From: Pristionchus mayeri | Taxonomy: Eukaryota > Nematoda > Chromadorea > Rhabditida > Neodiplogasteridae | Length of the DNA: 64,000 nt | NCBI GenBank assembly: GCA_036245805.1 | Contig: BTRK01000006.1 | Span: forward strand, 43,432,520 to 43,496,519 | Direction: 5' to 3' | Part shown: piece after piece, positions 20,121 to 34,100 of the stretch | How positions within the stretch are numbered: position 1 is the first letter of the stretch | Layout: every line of letters begins with the position of its first letter | Notes under the pieces: generated by a model | Seen by the model: only the letters and a program-made list of their open reading frames with translations | What the model was told of the DNA's origin: nothing | The model's database searches: none | Translations under genes and position numbers: made by a program

Positions 20121-23100
20121 ATGGAAATACGTCGAATCTCGCTTCTCTTCTCAGTCTTTCTTACGGCCTTTGGAGGCTCGGACATATTAGTCAATGAGGT
20201 TCGTTAGGAAATTTGTTTCATCATTAAGTTGTTCGTTTTCAGTTTTTCGACAAGACCATAGCAGATGAGGAGACTTTTCTGTCGGCGGCTGATTTCGAGC
20301 AGGCTCGACTTAGAATCCGAGCGAAGAGGAACACGGATACGGAGGAGGTCGTAGACGACTCTTCCATGTACAATGCGGAGCGATTCGAGGGAGACATTGG
20401 TGGGTGGCCTCTGGATAGTCTTGAATAATCATTTCTACCCTCAGTAAACTCCGGGTTGACCTCGAAGAGCGTTCGCAGTTTTGTTGGAGATGAGCCCGTA
20501 GTGTCCGTGCCAGGTGAGCTCATCAGGTCAAGAGGAAAACAATAACATGAAACCGCCTCAGGCGTGCAGCGTAACGCCGTGCGACAGTCGTACCTGAAGT
20601 GGCCTAGTGGTCGCATCCCCTACACAATCAGCACGCAATACTCGTCCATCAGGTGGTTATCCGCACTTGGATTACCGAACACGGGATCAATAGGCAGTTT
20701 AACGATGTTCCGTAAGTGTTAAAAAAAAGTTTCACTATCCCAAATCACATCCGTTTCAACCATTCACATTCCCATCACAGAACACGTTAGTCTAATGGAA
20801 AATGGGTATCGTTCGGATTGAATGATGGGATGACGTCACACTTTCCTCGTCGTTGACGTCGTCAAACCCCTCCTTGCAGTCGACAGCGCATCGCCGAAGC
20901 CATCGACGACTACACGGAGAACACGTGCATCAGCTTCGTGCCCAAGGCTGCAAGGTAGACTTAGAATTGAGAACTCGTGCAGAACGCCGCAACAACTAAT
21001 TGCGAACTTTCTGTACAAAAAAAGAGGGTGACTAGAATTTCGAACTCTAAAAGTCTACTTCCAGAGACACCGACTACATCCACATCATGCCAGACGACGG
21101 TTGCTACTCGCTCGTAGGAAGAAATGGCGAGTTACTATAGAAAATTTACTAGCATGAAAGTCTTGTCTTCTTCGCCTACTAAAACATTCAATTCCCGGTT
21201 CATACGTGTAGAACGCACCATACAAACATTTCCCACACTACGACGCGTTTGATTTGAATTCGGAATCAGTACTAGTCTGCTGACCCTCTCTTCCCTTTCG
21301 TACACCACTGCATAACACACGTCAAATATACCACACACACCTCGTCTCTTCCTTCGTTATTTTACACACTACTCCGATGCTGCCCTCTTCTGGCTGACTC
21401 AGCTGCACAAATCAGTTGTGTTCTACTATTTTGCTGAGTCACAATCTGCGGAGAGGACAGCCGGGGCCAGTAGAAGAGTTGGGAGAGAAGAGAGGGGCAA
21501 TCTCCCAGCGGGAACTTCATCATATAATTCCGACGGGAATCTAGCGTGGTGTAGAGGGAAGAGAGAAGGATGATACTCTACCCGCGGGACCTTCGTGAAT
21601 CACGAATCGTGATAGAAAAGAATATCGATTTTTTGCAGGAGGCCGTCAGATTCTCTCGCTCGGCGACGGCTGCATTCAGAAGGGCATCATCGTGCACGAA
21701 ATGATGCACACTGTAGGATTCTTCCACGAACAGAGTCAGTTTTTCTCTTTTTATCACTCTGAAATTCCAATTCCATTACACTGTTTTTTTTCGCTCTTCT
21801 CTGTGATAGTCTCAATTGCTATTTGTACACCTCTGATCTTTAACACTATTTGAAATTCCAATCTCATTAAACAACCCGCTGTCGTTTTTCTCGCTGATAA
21901 CCATTGCATTGCCTGGCGCTATTTGTCAAACACAGCTGATGGCTGGGAATTCTCCGTGTATCTGATGCGTGTTATCAGCTGAATCAGCGTGATAGTGCGG
22001 ACCTTGCCTCTAATCTCGCGTGAAAATCGTCTCGTGTGTACTACTACGCATCGATTTGGAACAATACGAGATTATAGAAGTTGTTCCTCTGCTTTGTGGC
22101 TGAAAACAATGGGGGGGGGTGACTCTTTGAGTCACGAGACATGGGGTCGATTACTCACTAGATTGTAGATTATCCGCTTTTTGGGCGAATGATCACAACC
22201 GATTTGCATATATTTCTCATCTTTCCAGGTCGTGCAGATCGCGATGACTACGTCAGTATCAAGTGGGAAAACGTGGAGAACGGATTACAGGGTGAGAGCT
22301 GAAAGCGTTTACACCTCCAATTGTTTCCTCCTCTCCGATAGGATGACAAACCTGCCAATAAATCCGTTTGGTTCGCTGATTTTGGAAGTAGCGCGCACTA
22401 CCGAGTTGCTAGGCTACAGAAAAACACACTTCCAAAGAGGAAGCAGAGGAAGGGGAGATGAGTGCATCGGAGGGTACAGATAGAGCGAATATAGCAAAAA
22501 GGGCAGATTTGATTATGAAAAACATCGGTCAACCAGTCGACATAGTATGGAATGAAGACATTTGCATTCTAATTTCGAACTTTTCTGTAGATAAATTGAT
22601 TTACTACGAATGATTGATCATTGATTGGTTGATTGATTGATTAACAACTGACTTATTGTAGATCAATTCGACAAGTACTCTTTGTCGATGATCGACCATC
22701 TCGGAACTCAATACGACTACGGATCGATAATGCACTACGCTAAAACCGCATTCAGTAAGGTAAGTCGGGACTATGAATCCCCCTTTTCATGGCCATTGCT
22801 CACTTCATTTTCCGATCGTAAATTTTGCCCTTTCCCATGAATCCAGATTTGAAATGTCCATACTTCCTGTTCGATAATCGTTGACGTTGAAAATATAGCA
22901 TTAGGTTTCCGCAAATATGGATATTCTCGAGGCTATTTTACGCACACGTTCTTTCCAGAACGGTAGGCCAACAATCGAGCCCAAAAAGTCCGGAGTGACG
23001 ATCGGTCAGCGTCGAGGATTCTCGTCGAATGACCTTTTCAAGATCAACAAGCTCTATGCATGCCCCTCGAGTAACGGTGAGTGCCTAACGTGCTAGACGT

Positions 23101-24109
23101 GTAAATCACCGCCGCTTCCTATCCACTCCCTCGTGATGAGTCGACAGGGAGGGATGATCCTCAATTACAAAACACTTGGGATAGATATCATCGTCGGCGG
23201 GGGGGACTTACGCTCGATTGTTTATCGTAAGTCCGATCGAATCCTCCCCTCTCTCTGTTTTTGCACACACACAACTCAATCAATGTTATGGAAAACGGAA
23301 CGGAAACGGGCCGCTGTCCTTTATTTGGTCCCTTTGTTTTCCGGGGGGTTAGAATCGATCGAAATGGAAAGTGATGATTCGTTCAGGGGGGCGAGAGGAC
23401 AGCACCTCCAGCAGCACGTCGACTGCGAGAGTGGTGAGTAAAGAACAATGACGAGATCGTGTCATAAATTCGCCTTTAAAACGAACCCAAAGCCGATTGT
23501 CACGAATAAAAGGTTCAATGCAGAGAATTTATGTGAATTTCGAAAACTTTGCATACATTTGTTCCCAATTTTGGAAGCATTCAAGATAGATATTTCACCA
23601 TTGTAGGTAACCACCACCACTACTCCGCCGCTCTCGAAGTGCAAGGATAGACGATCGGATTGCGCCTTCCTCGCGAGGGTTAGTGCATACATCGCTACAC
23701 TGATCACTTCGTATTTTCATGATTTTGAAAGCACACAAAGCACACAACGATAATCGTGTTTTGTTTGGCATAATCCACTTCCGCTTGCAGAATGGCCATT
23801 GCGACTCGCCCTACTCATCGCGATTCATGACGAACAATTGCGCTGCGAGTTGTGGCGTTTGTGAAGTGAGAGATTTGATAAAGTATCTAGGAGTACACTG
23901 AGTTACATATTATCTACACACGAGTGCTCAAGAAAGCCTTGAAAGTGTCTTAAGATACATCATATTTCGCGTTTCAGGATTCCTCCGACGAGAATTGCGA
24001 GGATTCTCGCACGTGGTGCGGCAGATGGGCGCTGTCCGGCATGTGCCGAAGTCCGATCTTCCAGGACTACATGAACTCGAACTGCCGGCTCAGCTGTGGC
24101 TTCTGCTGA
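20121..24109 (+). CDS. Secreted astacin (NAS) metalloprotease with two ShK domains
   Basis: Fourteen exons with matching phases: 20121-20198, 20243-20399, 20445-20513, 20562-20652, 20880-20954, 21065-21126, 21639-21734, 22229-22291, 22662-22759, 22959-23076, 23387-23433, 23607-23678, 23791-23865, 23978-24109. The signal peptide is MEIRRISLLFSVFLTAFG. The propeptide has a furin-like RIRAKR site and the FEGDI inhibitory motif, whose Asp ligates zinc in the zymogen. The catalytic domain shows HEMMHTVGFFHEQ and the Met-turn SIMHY, the full astacin zinc site. A Ser/Thr-rich linker leads to two six-cysteine ShK modules (CKDRRSDC..CAASCGVC and CEDSRTWC..CRLSCGFC), as in the ShK-bearing NAS subgroup of C. 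elegans. It should be a secreted endopeptidase acting on matrix, cuticle or food. The intron after 21126 must start with GC to keep the conserved SLVGRNGGRQILSL frame. Confidence 0.93.
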
Positions 24110-25136
24110 GCACAATCCCTCCCCCTCTATGCCGATTGTTTACGGATGTCGTCTCGCTGACCACCATGACATATCCCCCGTGATGATTCACCATCGAGTT
24201 TGCCCCCACCCCAACGAATTTCTAGCTCCTTCGTTCGAACTTGACCAGTTCCCAAATACATGCAGGTACCACACGTCTGTGCGATCTTACATTTTATATT
24301 TATGTAATTCAATGTAAATTAAGTTTATCTCCTTTACGAAAATTCATGAAAATAGATTCAGATTGGTGCATAGTTAACAAAAAAGCATTGCAATTTCTCA
24401 TAGAACCCGGACTATGGACGACCGAGACAAATACAGAGAGATAGTGGTCGCGATTAGGCATACAGTTTGGAAATGGAGCTCGAACAGCGTAATGATGATT
24501 GATGCGTTGAGGGGAAAGGGGGTCGTCAATGTGATGATAGGTCGCGAGGGGAGTAGTTTGCTATGACAGTATCTGCTATGGAGGGGAAAATTATGGGCTA
24601 GACGGTCGATACGAGTGGTTCCATCAAGAAGCGTTGAGGAGAGCTGCAAAGATACATTGATTTCAAAAATATTTTCGAAAATCACTCACCGAGATGATAG
24701 CCACAGTGATTGCAGCATTAGTGTTGAGACTAGACGAGATGCGAGTTAGATGGGACGAAACACAAACGAAAGAGTGGAGAAGGAATTGGCGAGAGAGGTT
24801 AGTTGATCTTTGATCTCTACCTCGCCGGACCGTCCAGCAGACGACCGCTCTCCGCCCTGCACGACATGGATTGAAATGAAACTTGATGCTCTAGTCTACT
24901 GGTGCTGCCATAACGCTTTAGAGTGAACTATCATGGTTGAAAAATGATCGGTGGAAATGGAACGCTGGCAACCCAGCACCACTATGCCCAATACAGATTA
25001 ATGCATTACAAGATGCCAAAAAAGGATGCATACTATCAACTATCGTTCTAGTTCTCTGTTACAACTCAACCGGACTAAAGCGAGTGCCAAATTTTAGGGA
25101 TAGTTCCTCGAGTTTCGAATTCTAGTTTCTATCAAC
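24110..25136. other. Region between the astacin and NCAM genes, with possible alternative NCAM 3' exons
   Basis: The astacin and NCAM genes converge here. On the minus strand two segments with good splice sites continue the NCAM frame. One is 24729-24690 (LNTNAAITVAIIS), reached if the donor GTGAGT overlapping the NCAM stop is used. The other is 24643-24398 (LSSTLLDGTTRIDRL.., stop at 24398). They would give a second C-terminus. The coding quality of the last segment is poor, so this is only a possibility. Confidence 0.3.
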
Positions 25137-28100
25137 TCACGCTTTGCCGCTTTCTAGATCGGCGGCGGCGCTCTTCTTGTGGTCTGATCTGCAGCAGCCG
25201 AGGAAGCACGCGATGATGCCGCATCGGAAGAAGAAGCAGCACAAAACTGCAATGAATCAGCATTGACAATGATTGATAAATATGGGAGAACACTGTTAGA
25301 CCAGTCAGTGAACTTTCAGGTTGTGACTGCATACCGTCAAGTGGGAGTAATCCGTTCCATTTACCGAAATTTTTCGAAAATTTCGATAAAAAACAGTAAA
25401 GTCTGGCAAATCCGTGAGAGTCGATAAATTTCTGCATCCTTTGGAATTATAATGCTTCAAGGAAGACTGTAACTGGCACAAACCAAAGAAAAAACGAAAT
25501 CATCCACTAAAGTGCTGAAATCGACGACGTGCTTTGAAGGAGGTGCAGTGGTGCATTTTCTCAATTACCTGATATCTTGGCCTTCTGAATATTTTCATTC
25601 ATTTACATGAACTGTCATCATTTCGGGACTCGAAAATATGATTTCAAGCCATCTGCAGTGGCAGAGTGGGCAATTGAGAAAATGCACCACTGCACCACCT
25701 TCAAAGCACATCGTCGATTGCAGTACTTTAGAGGATGATTTCGTTTATTCTTTGGTTTGTGCCAGTTACAGTCTCCCTTGAAGCATTGCAAAGGATGCAG
25801 AAATTCATCAACTCTCACGGATTTGCCAGGCTTTACTGCTTTTTACGGCAAATTTCGGAAAATTTCGGTAAATGGAACGGAATACTCCCACTTGACGGTA
25901 ATTATGCGGGATCCATTGTGCACACTGCTAAGGAGGGTGGGGACATCGGAACGTACCGTCAATGACAAGGAAGACGAGCAGAATGACTACGATGATGACT
26001 ACGATCATCTTCGGTGAGGAGAGGCTCTCCAGCGACATCGATGACGTCACCGTATCTGCAATTATCACTCACTTCCCTTCCAGTAAGAATACTATTAGCA
26101 GTCGGAGTTATGACAGACATTTCAATCTCTTGACTAAGCGCTCTATCTATGAGTTAGTGGGCGATATGAGCTGCGCAATAGACTTATCGAATTATTGTTC
26201 ACCCACTATTACTCACCGGGAGTATCAAAAGTGACTGGCGTCGCAGAGGACTGTCCGATGCTGTTCGCAGCGATGACGGCGATCTCGTATCGCGTGTTCG
26301 GCTTCATCGAAGGGATCACGAAGGATTCCTCGTCGGCGTCAACGTCGTACTCGTCCTTCTCGCCTGAAGGGACGACCTGGAATGGATTAAAGTCAGTTTC
26401 CGATCGAAGTAGGATACTGTATCCACTGTGGGCTTCATTATCGACCGATTAGCTCACCTCATTGTGCTCATTCGTCTCCATCTCGATCACTTCGATCTTG
26501 TAGCTGGTGATCTCGGCGCCGTGATCATTCGGCTCCGTCCATGACACTTCGCACGACGTATCGCACTTGACGAGGACGTCGATGGGCGCTTCGGGAGCTG
26601 AAATGGATGGCATCTAAACTTGTGAACGTATTTAGAAAGTGTTGGTTGGTCAGTTCACTGATATGATATTCCGCTCTTTTCGCAATCTGACAATACACGA
26701 GAATCAGTAGATTCCCCAACTCACTCCAGGGGTCGGTGGTTTCCATGGTTCCTTGGGGCGACAGCTCGGACTCGCCAGCCTCGTTACGAGCAATCGCGCG
26801 CACGAAGTAACCCTTGTTGACGTCGAGGCCGTGCAGACGCATCTTGGCGCCATCTAAAAATTTAAATCATTTCTAGACATAAATGGTCTGGAAGAACTAT
26901 GTATTGATGCGACTTTGATGCATGTGAAATGCAAGGTTCACATCCATCCGCATCCCCATATTTGCATGAATCGAATATATGTTCGCTGTTCAATAAACAT
27001 ACTGAAGTTGACGGTGAAGTTGCGGGCCTGGGTCACGAAATCGAATCCTTCCTCCTTGGCCTCATCCTGGGTGGCGACGTAGAACACGATCTACAAAATC
27101 GATATTTGCTGAGTTAATTATCATCGCTGACCTCCTCCGGCGTCGCGTCTCCCTCCTCGCTCTCGAAGTCCTCCGCGTTGAGCGTGCACACTCCGTAGTT
27201 GGGGAAGAGGTGCTCGCGGCAGTTGGGAGCCGACGGCGTCGCGGGCGCGACTGCAAAATTTAGATGTTCCATTCTTTGCTCCCAATCCGACTATCCCGTA
27301 TCAATGAAATCAAAATTCTCGAATTTTCGATACAGCCTACTTTACGCTTTACTCACCGACTCTGACGACAGTCATTGTAGCCTTGGCTGGTTCTCCGACG
27401 CCATTGAAGGCGATGCACTCGATGGAGCCGAAGTCGGCCTTGACGGCGTCCTTGATCGTCAGCGTCGAGGAGTCGGTGTCGGATTCGATGGTGACACGGG
27501 TACCGTCAGCCTCGACCTAGATTGATCAATTAGTTATCATCGAGGTCTGCATAATTCACAAATTTACTCAAATGAACGGCTGAATGAATGAATATTAGGT
27601 TGACTGATTAGATTTAGTACAGTAGTTGTACCTCGTTGCCGTCTCGCTTCCATGTCCAGGTGGGCTCGGGTACTGCCGAAGCTTCGCAGTGCAGCTTGAA
27701 CTCCTCGCCGTCAGATGCGCGCACGGGCTCGCGCTCGAACCCGGTGATCTCGGGCGCATCTGAATAATGGAAATTAGTTTGAAATTCTTGAATCTGCTTT
27801 TTTATTATTCTCTATAGACTAGAAAAAAATATCAAGCTCTACTGAGCATGCGTGGTTTGATCAAATTCCACAAGGTACGTGAGTTATGAATTGAAAGTGA
27901 TGGAAATATTTGAGGGACTCACGAGTGATCGCCAGATTGGCGCTCCTGACCGTCTTTCCGGCTTCGTTCTCGACGATACACTGGTAGTCACCGGCATCAG
28001 ATGAGGTGAGACGACGAATGGTGAGCTTGAGCACGCCGTCCTCTTCCTTCACCGACACACGCTCCGAAGTTATGTCACGTACGAACTGAACAGGGTTAAT

Positions 28101-31100
28101 CATTTCTCAAAATGAATGAAAGTCTGTTCCTTATAAAAGATTCGATCCTTTCATGTATCGTACAAGAGACCACAATACATGACAGATATGTATTACAAAG
28201 CTCGAGGAGGTACCAATTACGCTGAAGTACTCACTCTTTTCCATTTCTTCTCTTCCTCCTCGTCGTCCTCCTCCTCATCCTTCGCATCTCCGGTCGTCGT
28301 CTCATCCTCGTCATCGTCTCCATCCTGCCAATTGTTTCGATCAATCGTTGAGGCAATTTTTTCATTTCTGTATTCCTTTTGATAATATGTCATTTTTAGA
28401 TTGTATGCAAGAAAAATAATACTGTTAATTTTACACACCTCATCGGCCTTCTCGACCTCGTTCTCATCCTTATCCTCCTTATCCTCGATTTCGTTCGATG
28501 CCTCGGTAGTTGAGATCACCTGATAATTATTCAGTTATATTCAGAATCAGACACCGTGCACTCCGGTTAGTGACCACAGGGGAATTACGAGCACGTTCAG
28601 GTATTGTCTATCCAGTCTAGGGCATGCAAGTGTTAGCACGGAGAAGGGGAGCTTGCACACCCTTCACCTCCTCGTCTTCCATCTCCTTCGAGGGCCCCAG
28701 AATCGCATCAACGTGTACGATCTTCGCTTCGTGATCGTCGTCGTCCTCCTCGCCGTCTGCGTTGTCATCGTTCGGCTCGGCGTCGTGCATCTCCTTGGCG
28801 AGCTCGTCGGAGACGTTGGAATCGTTGTTGGCCTCATCATCGTCGACAGTAGTCGTCTCCTCCTCATCTTCTTCATCGTCTGCTGTCGTGGTCTCCTCAT
28901 CATCGTCATCGTCATTGTTCTCCTTCTCCGTCTCTTCGTCATCTCCATTGCCGTCCTCGTCGTCCTCCTTCTTCTCATTGGCAGCAGTATCCTCATCCTC
29001 ATCTCCGTCGGTATTCTCATCATCATCTCCGGCAGCCTTGTCCTTTTCTTCTCCGTCAGTATCTTCGTCATTCTCCTCATCCTCCTCCTCACCCCCAAGC
29101 TAGAAACGTGCAGCATGAGTGAACATTCAGGTGTATTGTGCATTTTTCATACTCAGGCCAAGCATGTATCTGTCTTAACGTTTTTATAGATTTTGAATTT
29201 TGTGAAATCGAGCTATTTATCACACGTATCACGAGTCAATGAAGCAAAATTAGGGCCTTCGCGAAAAATTTTTTTCAAACCCATTTAAAATCGATCAAAC
29301 TAAGGTGCAATACTACCCTTGTCGTGAGTTTTTGAAAGAACTATGCAAATTATCCCAGAGCCGGCATTTAGGAATTCTCAGGCTTTGGCTCCGGAAATGC
29401 TGTATCTCAGCTCCCAGATGAGCTACAAGGATGGCAAAGGGCTTAAAAAACGCAAAAAAATATTTTGAGAAACTTTTATGTTGAAGACATAGCATGAAAA
29501 TCAAAAATTAATTTTCTGTGACCAAAAATATGCTCTCCGAACAACAAAAAAAATATTCTTCCCATAATGTACGAGACTTCTGTGGAATTTTATTAATGAT
29601 TTTGAAGGAACATCTTCCCTCACATATAACAAAAAAATAAAAATGGCAAAATACTAGGGGTTGTAGTTCTAATTTTTCGCATTCAATGTGCAGTGTTCGC
29701 AACTTCAGTTCTTAAATACATAATAGTATCATTCAAGCTCACTATATTTCATTCCCTGGTACTTCTTTGTGATGTTTTCAGACCAATAAACCTAAATTAC
29801 TGTGTGAAATTCGCAATTTCGAATTTTCGAAAAATACTCTTTTCGAAGCCTCAGATAAAGACGAATTTGAGCATTAAAAACTTAAAAATTGTAAGCACGG
29901 GACGGACACCTCCTGTTGATTCCAATAGTATATACCACCGTAAACAAGAATAATGTCATGCGGTACCATCGAGACTTCTATTCTTCTCGATTTGTTCAGC
30001 CCAAAATCGCTCCAACGAAGGGTCGTCAAGTGATTTAATAATTTTTTGATTAGATTATTGAGAATATAGATGCAGTTACATCATGTAAAATATATCCAAG
30101 AAAAAAAGTTACCTTGTACTCCTCCTCTCCGAAGACGAAGCGAGCGTTGACCTTGCCCTCTCCCGTGAACTCGCACGTGAATGTTACCTCCTCGCCGTCC
30201 TCCTTCACTGCGCTCGGGATCTTCTCCACCGCAGGCTTCACTGCAATTATTCTACGTTTTTCGCAGTACAATGACTCCAAACGCTGCTGATTTGAGCAAC
30301 TTTAGATGAAAATGCGCTTATACTTTTTTTGGAGTACAAATTACGTCAAAGAGCAAATCAATGAATTATGTAGCAAAACTTACTGAAGACTTTGAGGAGG
30401 ACATTACTGATAAAGTGTTCTGAATTGAACAACGTGTGATGGAAACGTACGGAAGACTTTGAGGGTGGCAGTCTGGTCGTCCTCTCCGATCTCATTGGTA
30501 GCCACGCACTTGTACTGGCCCGAGTTGGAAGCGGTGAGCGAATTGACGACGAGCAGACCGTCCTCGACGGTGTAGAGGTCCGAAGCGACGATCTCCTCGT
30601 CCTCCTGAAGCCAGGACGTCAATTGGAGATCAATGCGAGATTAAGCACTAGGTCGGATGAGGACTATGACGCGCCTTTGATCTATCATAGACAGCATGAC
30701 GTCATAGTTCTCACCCGACCTAGTACCCACGCTCCCAGTGAAGATAAGGACAAATAGGCACGGTTATCAACGATGGAGCACTAGCTAGAACTGCCATGCT
30801 CAAAGGGTGTGATGCGGTACTGCTAAGATAGGGTAAGTTTGGGCAAGCACTGAGGCGATCAGTGAGAGCCGGAAAATACAGACGACACAAATCACGGCTA
30901 CCGTATTCACCTTCTTTCGACCGTATTCGACATCGTCAAAGTGTGTCTGAACAACTTTTAATTGTGATTTTTTTTGCACCCCTCTCGGATTCCTCGCACA
31001 TATTCCTTCTTTTTGCTTCTCCGTTTCTCCATCGGTCACCCAGCTTATCCCCTCCCTCCCACTCATTGAAAGCGATGATTATCCCCCACCCCGTTGTCGC

Positions 31101-34100
31101 CTCTGGCCCACTTTTCAGCTCTCTTCTTTCAATCCCTTTGCCTCTCCCCGGGAACCTCGGCTGCAAATTTGCATATTCGAGTAGCAAGGCAGCGAGAGGG
31201 AGAGAGAGAAGTGTGAACAAAAGAGGTGACAGGTGGGGAGGGAAGGGAGAATTAGAGAGTAGGTGCAAGAGATGAGACAGATGGAACATTTTGTGTGAGA
31301 GAATGGCTGTGAATGGCAGTGAATCTGTCCAGGATGATCATTATGTTAACTACTCAGGAGAAAATGGGGTTCATCAAACGGAATTTATTGTATTCTCTTC
31401 TAATAACATGATAAGGGTCGTGAGAAAACACCTCTCTGTCAATGTAATGTTCGGGGGGCGGACATTTGCAAAAGGGACATTTGCACAACTCCCCTGCGTT
31501 TCCTTTGCAGAAGGACTCGCCACTTGCGAGTTGTGTCATTGTTACCAGTATGCGGTCCCCTACATTTGCATATGTAAGTCGTGTTACCAGGCGATCTTGC
31601 GTTTCACTCCAAATCAGCGTATAGGTGTTCATGGTATGTGCATTTCCATGAACCCCTATACGTTGAAACTCATGATCGCCTGGTAACAAGACTTACGTAT
31701 GCAAATGTAGGGCACCGCATACTGGTAACAATGACACAACTCGCAAGTGGCTAGTCCTTCTGCAAAGGAAACGCAGGGGAGTTGTGCAAATGTCCCTTTT
31801 GCAAATGTCCGCCCCCCGTAATGTTCTAGTGTATATTGGAAATTTCGACATTCGCTAGATTCCCTCGAACAAGCTCCCCGCTTCCCCTGTTGTGCGCGCG
31901 CCCTTCACTTATTGTCTGCATTTCCAATCTCATTTAGTGTGTCATCTCCGCATCTCGGCATGAACACATTAGGCATGCATGGCCGCGCGCACTCGAGAGA
32001 GGATCAGCGAATTCACGCGTGATTTCGCATCGCATCGCGGCTCCGATCAGTCTTCCCCCCTCAATCCACCCCCTAGCGTACCACTGGAGGTCACACTGTC
32101 TGCGTCTCTCAAAATCGCTTGATCTCTCGCACCTATCTATCCACTGAGAGATCATTGAAAGTAATGAGGGTCTCGCTCCCGCCACCATCACTTCTTGCGG
32201 CCAGAGGTCACATCAATCGCATTGTTACGTCAGCACTCCGTCAAAAAGTGGCTTGGCGAGAATGAGTGGCTACGCTTGAGGAAATCCGTGATTGATCACC
32301 ACGACTAAACGGGCAGAATACCCCTTCTTCCCATCTCGTGGTCAGAATCGCAACTACGCCTTACTCATCTCTCGATATTTACCAAACTCAAAGAGCAAGT
32401 AGCGCGGGCGGAGGAGGAGGGAACAGAAGAGACCATTCAGTCGCCGGTGCTCTTTCATCTCACTCACGAGCTAGGGGCACAGGCAAAATGAGTGGTTTCT
32501 CTCAATCGGGAGAGACAATCACAGAAGATCCTATTAGAGTGGTGGCCAAATCCCATATGGGGGCGAAATACGAACCCTGCAATCAGCTGTTCCGCACTCA
32601 TTCTTTTTCGTTCATTCGGAAAGGAGCAATTGGGCAGCGCAGCGCAGCGCGGCCCTTGACGGGTGTCAGGTATCAAGGAAGTGACCCCCGCTCGTTGACT
32701 TCTATTTAGTGCACGGAGTAGTAGTAGTGGCGGGATTGCTCCGTGAGGTAAGACCAATGTTTAGTGGACTCCTATTTAGTGTGTGGAGTTGTAGTGGTGG
32801 GGTTGGAGTAGGGCCACGACTGAATATGTGGACTTACCGCAACTTTGAACCACTTGTAGGAGGGCGCGGGCTTGCCGGTGGCGGCACACTTGAACTGCGC
32901 CGATTTGCCCTCGTAGCCGAGATCCTCCTTGGGCGACTCGAAGATCGTGATGGAGGGACGGGCTGGAATGGAAAAAATATATATTTTTAGAGTATCTGCT
33001 GTTGTGTATTTCATTTATGGGTAGCTTTCAGGCGTTCGAAGTATTATATCAATTTGAGAAAAAGCCATGCAAATAATCTGGCGCCTGAACGCATGAAAAC
33101 TTGAACAAAGAAACCCTAATTGTATCTGCGCTGGAAGGTGCTATGAGATACGACTTCAACACACTGAGGATCAAAATCGATAGAGCAGAGAGAGAAATCA
33201 TGACTTCGGTGGAGATGGACATGCAAATCAACTCACAATAGGCGGTGACGTTGATGTGGAGCGTCTCGAACGAGGAGAACTGGGCGGCATTGCAGAGGTA
33301 GAGACCGTCGTCCTTCTTCGAGTCGAACCTCGGAATCACCAGAATCTGCTTGTTATCCTTGAACTCGTACGGACGGGAGGTGGCTGAAATCATATTTTTT
33401 TAATTATTTGAGATGGCATTGTGCCCGGATCCCTGTCTCATTTATCCCTGTAGAAGTGTTCTGTTTATTCTGCTACTTAGCCGATCCCTTGTCGAAAGAA
33501 AAGTTTTTTAAGCGATCATCGTCAGCTTTTCTCTCTCTCTCTCTCTCTTTCAGAACATGGCAACCTACTTACGCCTCTCCTCTCACCTTCCGTTTGCTCT
33601 ACAACTCTATTGACAGCTTCTCATCTATCCACACTGGCCGATCGATAGTTGCACTGCCCTCGCCCCCTCTTCTATTCCGTCAGTGCAAATAGTAAAGGTA
33701 GAAGGCAGAGCAGAGTCACACTGCGTGCAGTCCCATATTGGCACATGAATTGTTCTGCGCACTGCGGGCCTAAATTGGTCATGCCCGTCTCAAGTTTCAG
33801 GACGGCGGCAGGACCATAAAGGCCCCTGTCGAGGCAGTCTATTACCGTTCTGCATCCGTTTCCCATGCACCATATATTGAGAGGACTAATCCAGGACAGA
33901 CGGGGTGGGTTCATGAATCGGGTTTGTGGCGCGTGCCCGCTCGAGATCGCCTCTGTTTGGGGTTCCTCGAGCATAAGTGATACCTACTCCTCGGCCAGCT
34001 GTCTGGCCACCTCTCAAATTACGACACGTAACCATGATCGGGGCGCAAGGATCTCCAGATGGTTCGAGGACTTCTTCCCTCACTTGATCCTCTAACCATT

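Noticed and set aside
28653..29189. Hydrophobic ORFs on the + strand that look like a membrane protein
   Set aside because: They are the antisense of the Asp/Glu-rich NCAM cassette (GAN codons read backwards give Leu, Val, Ile and Phe). The minus strand has consistent exons and phases.
30647..30724. Compact hairpin considered as a tRNA or microRNA precursor
   Set aside because: No cloverleaf or A/B box is present, and a related copy at 61646 shows that it is a dispersed repeat.
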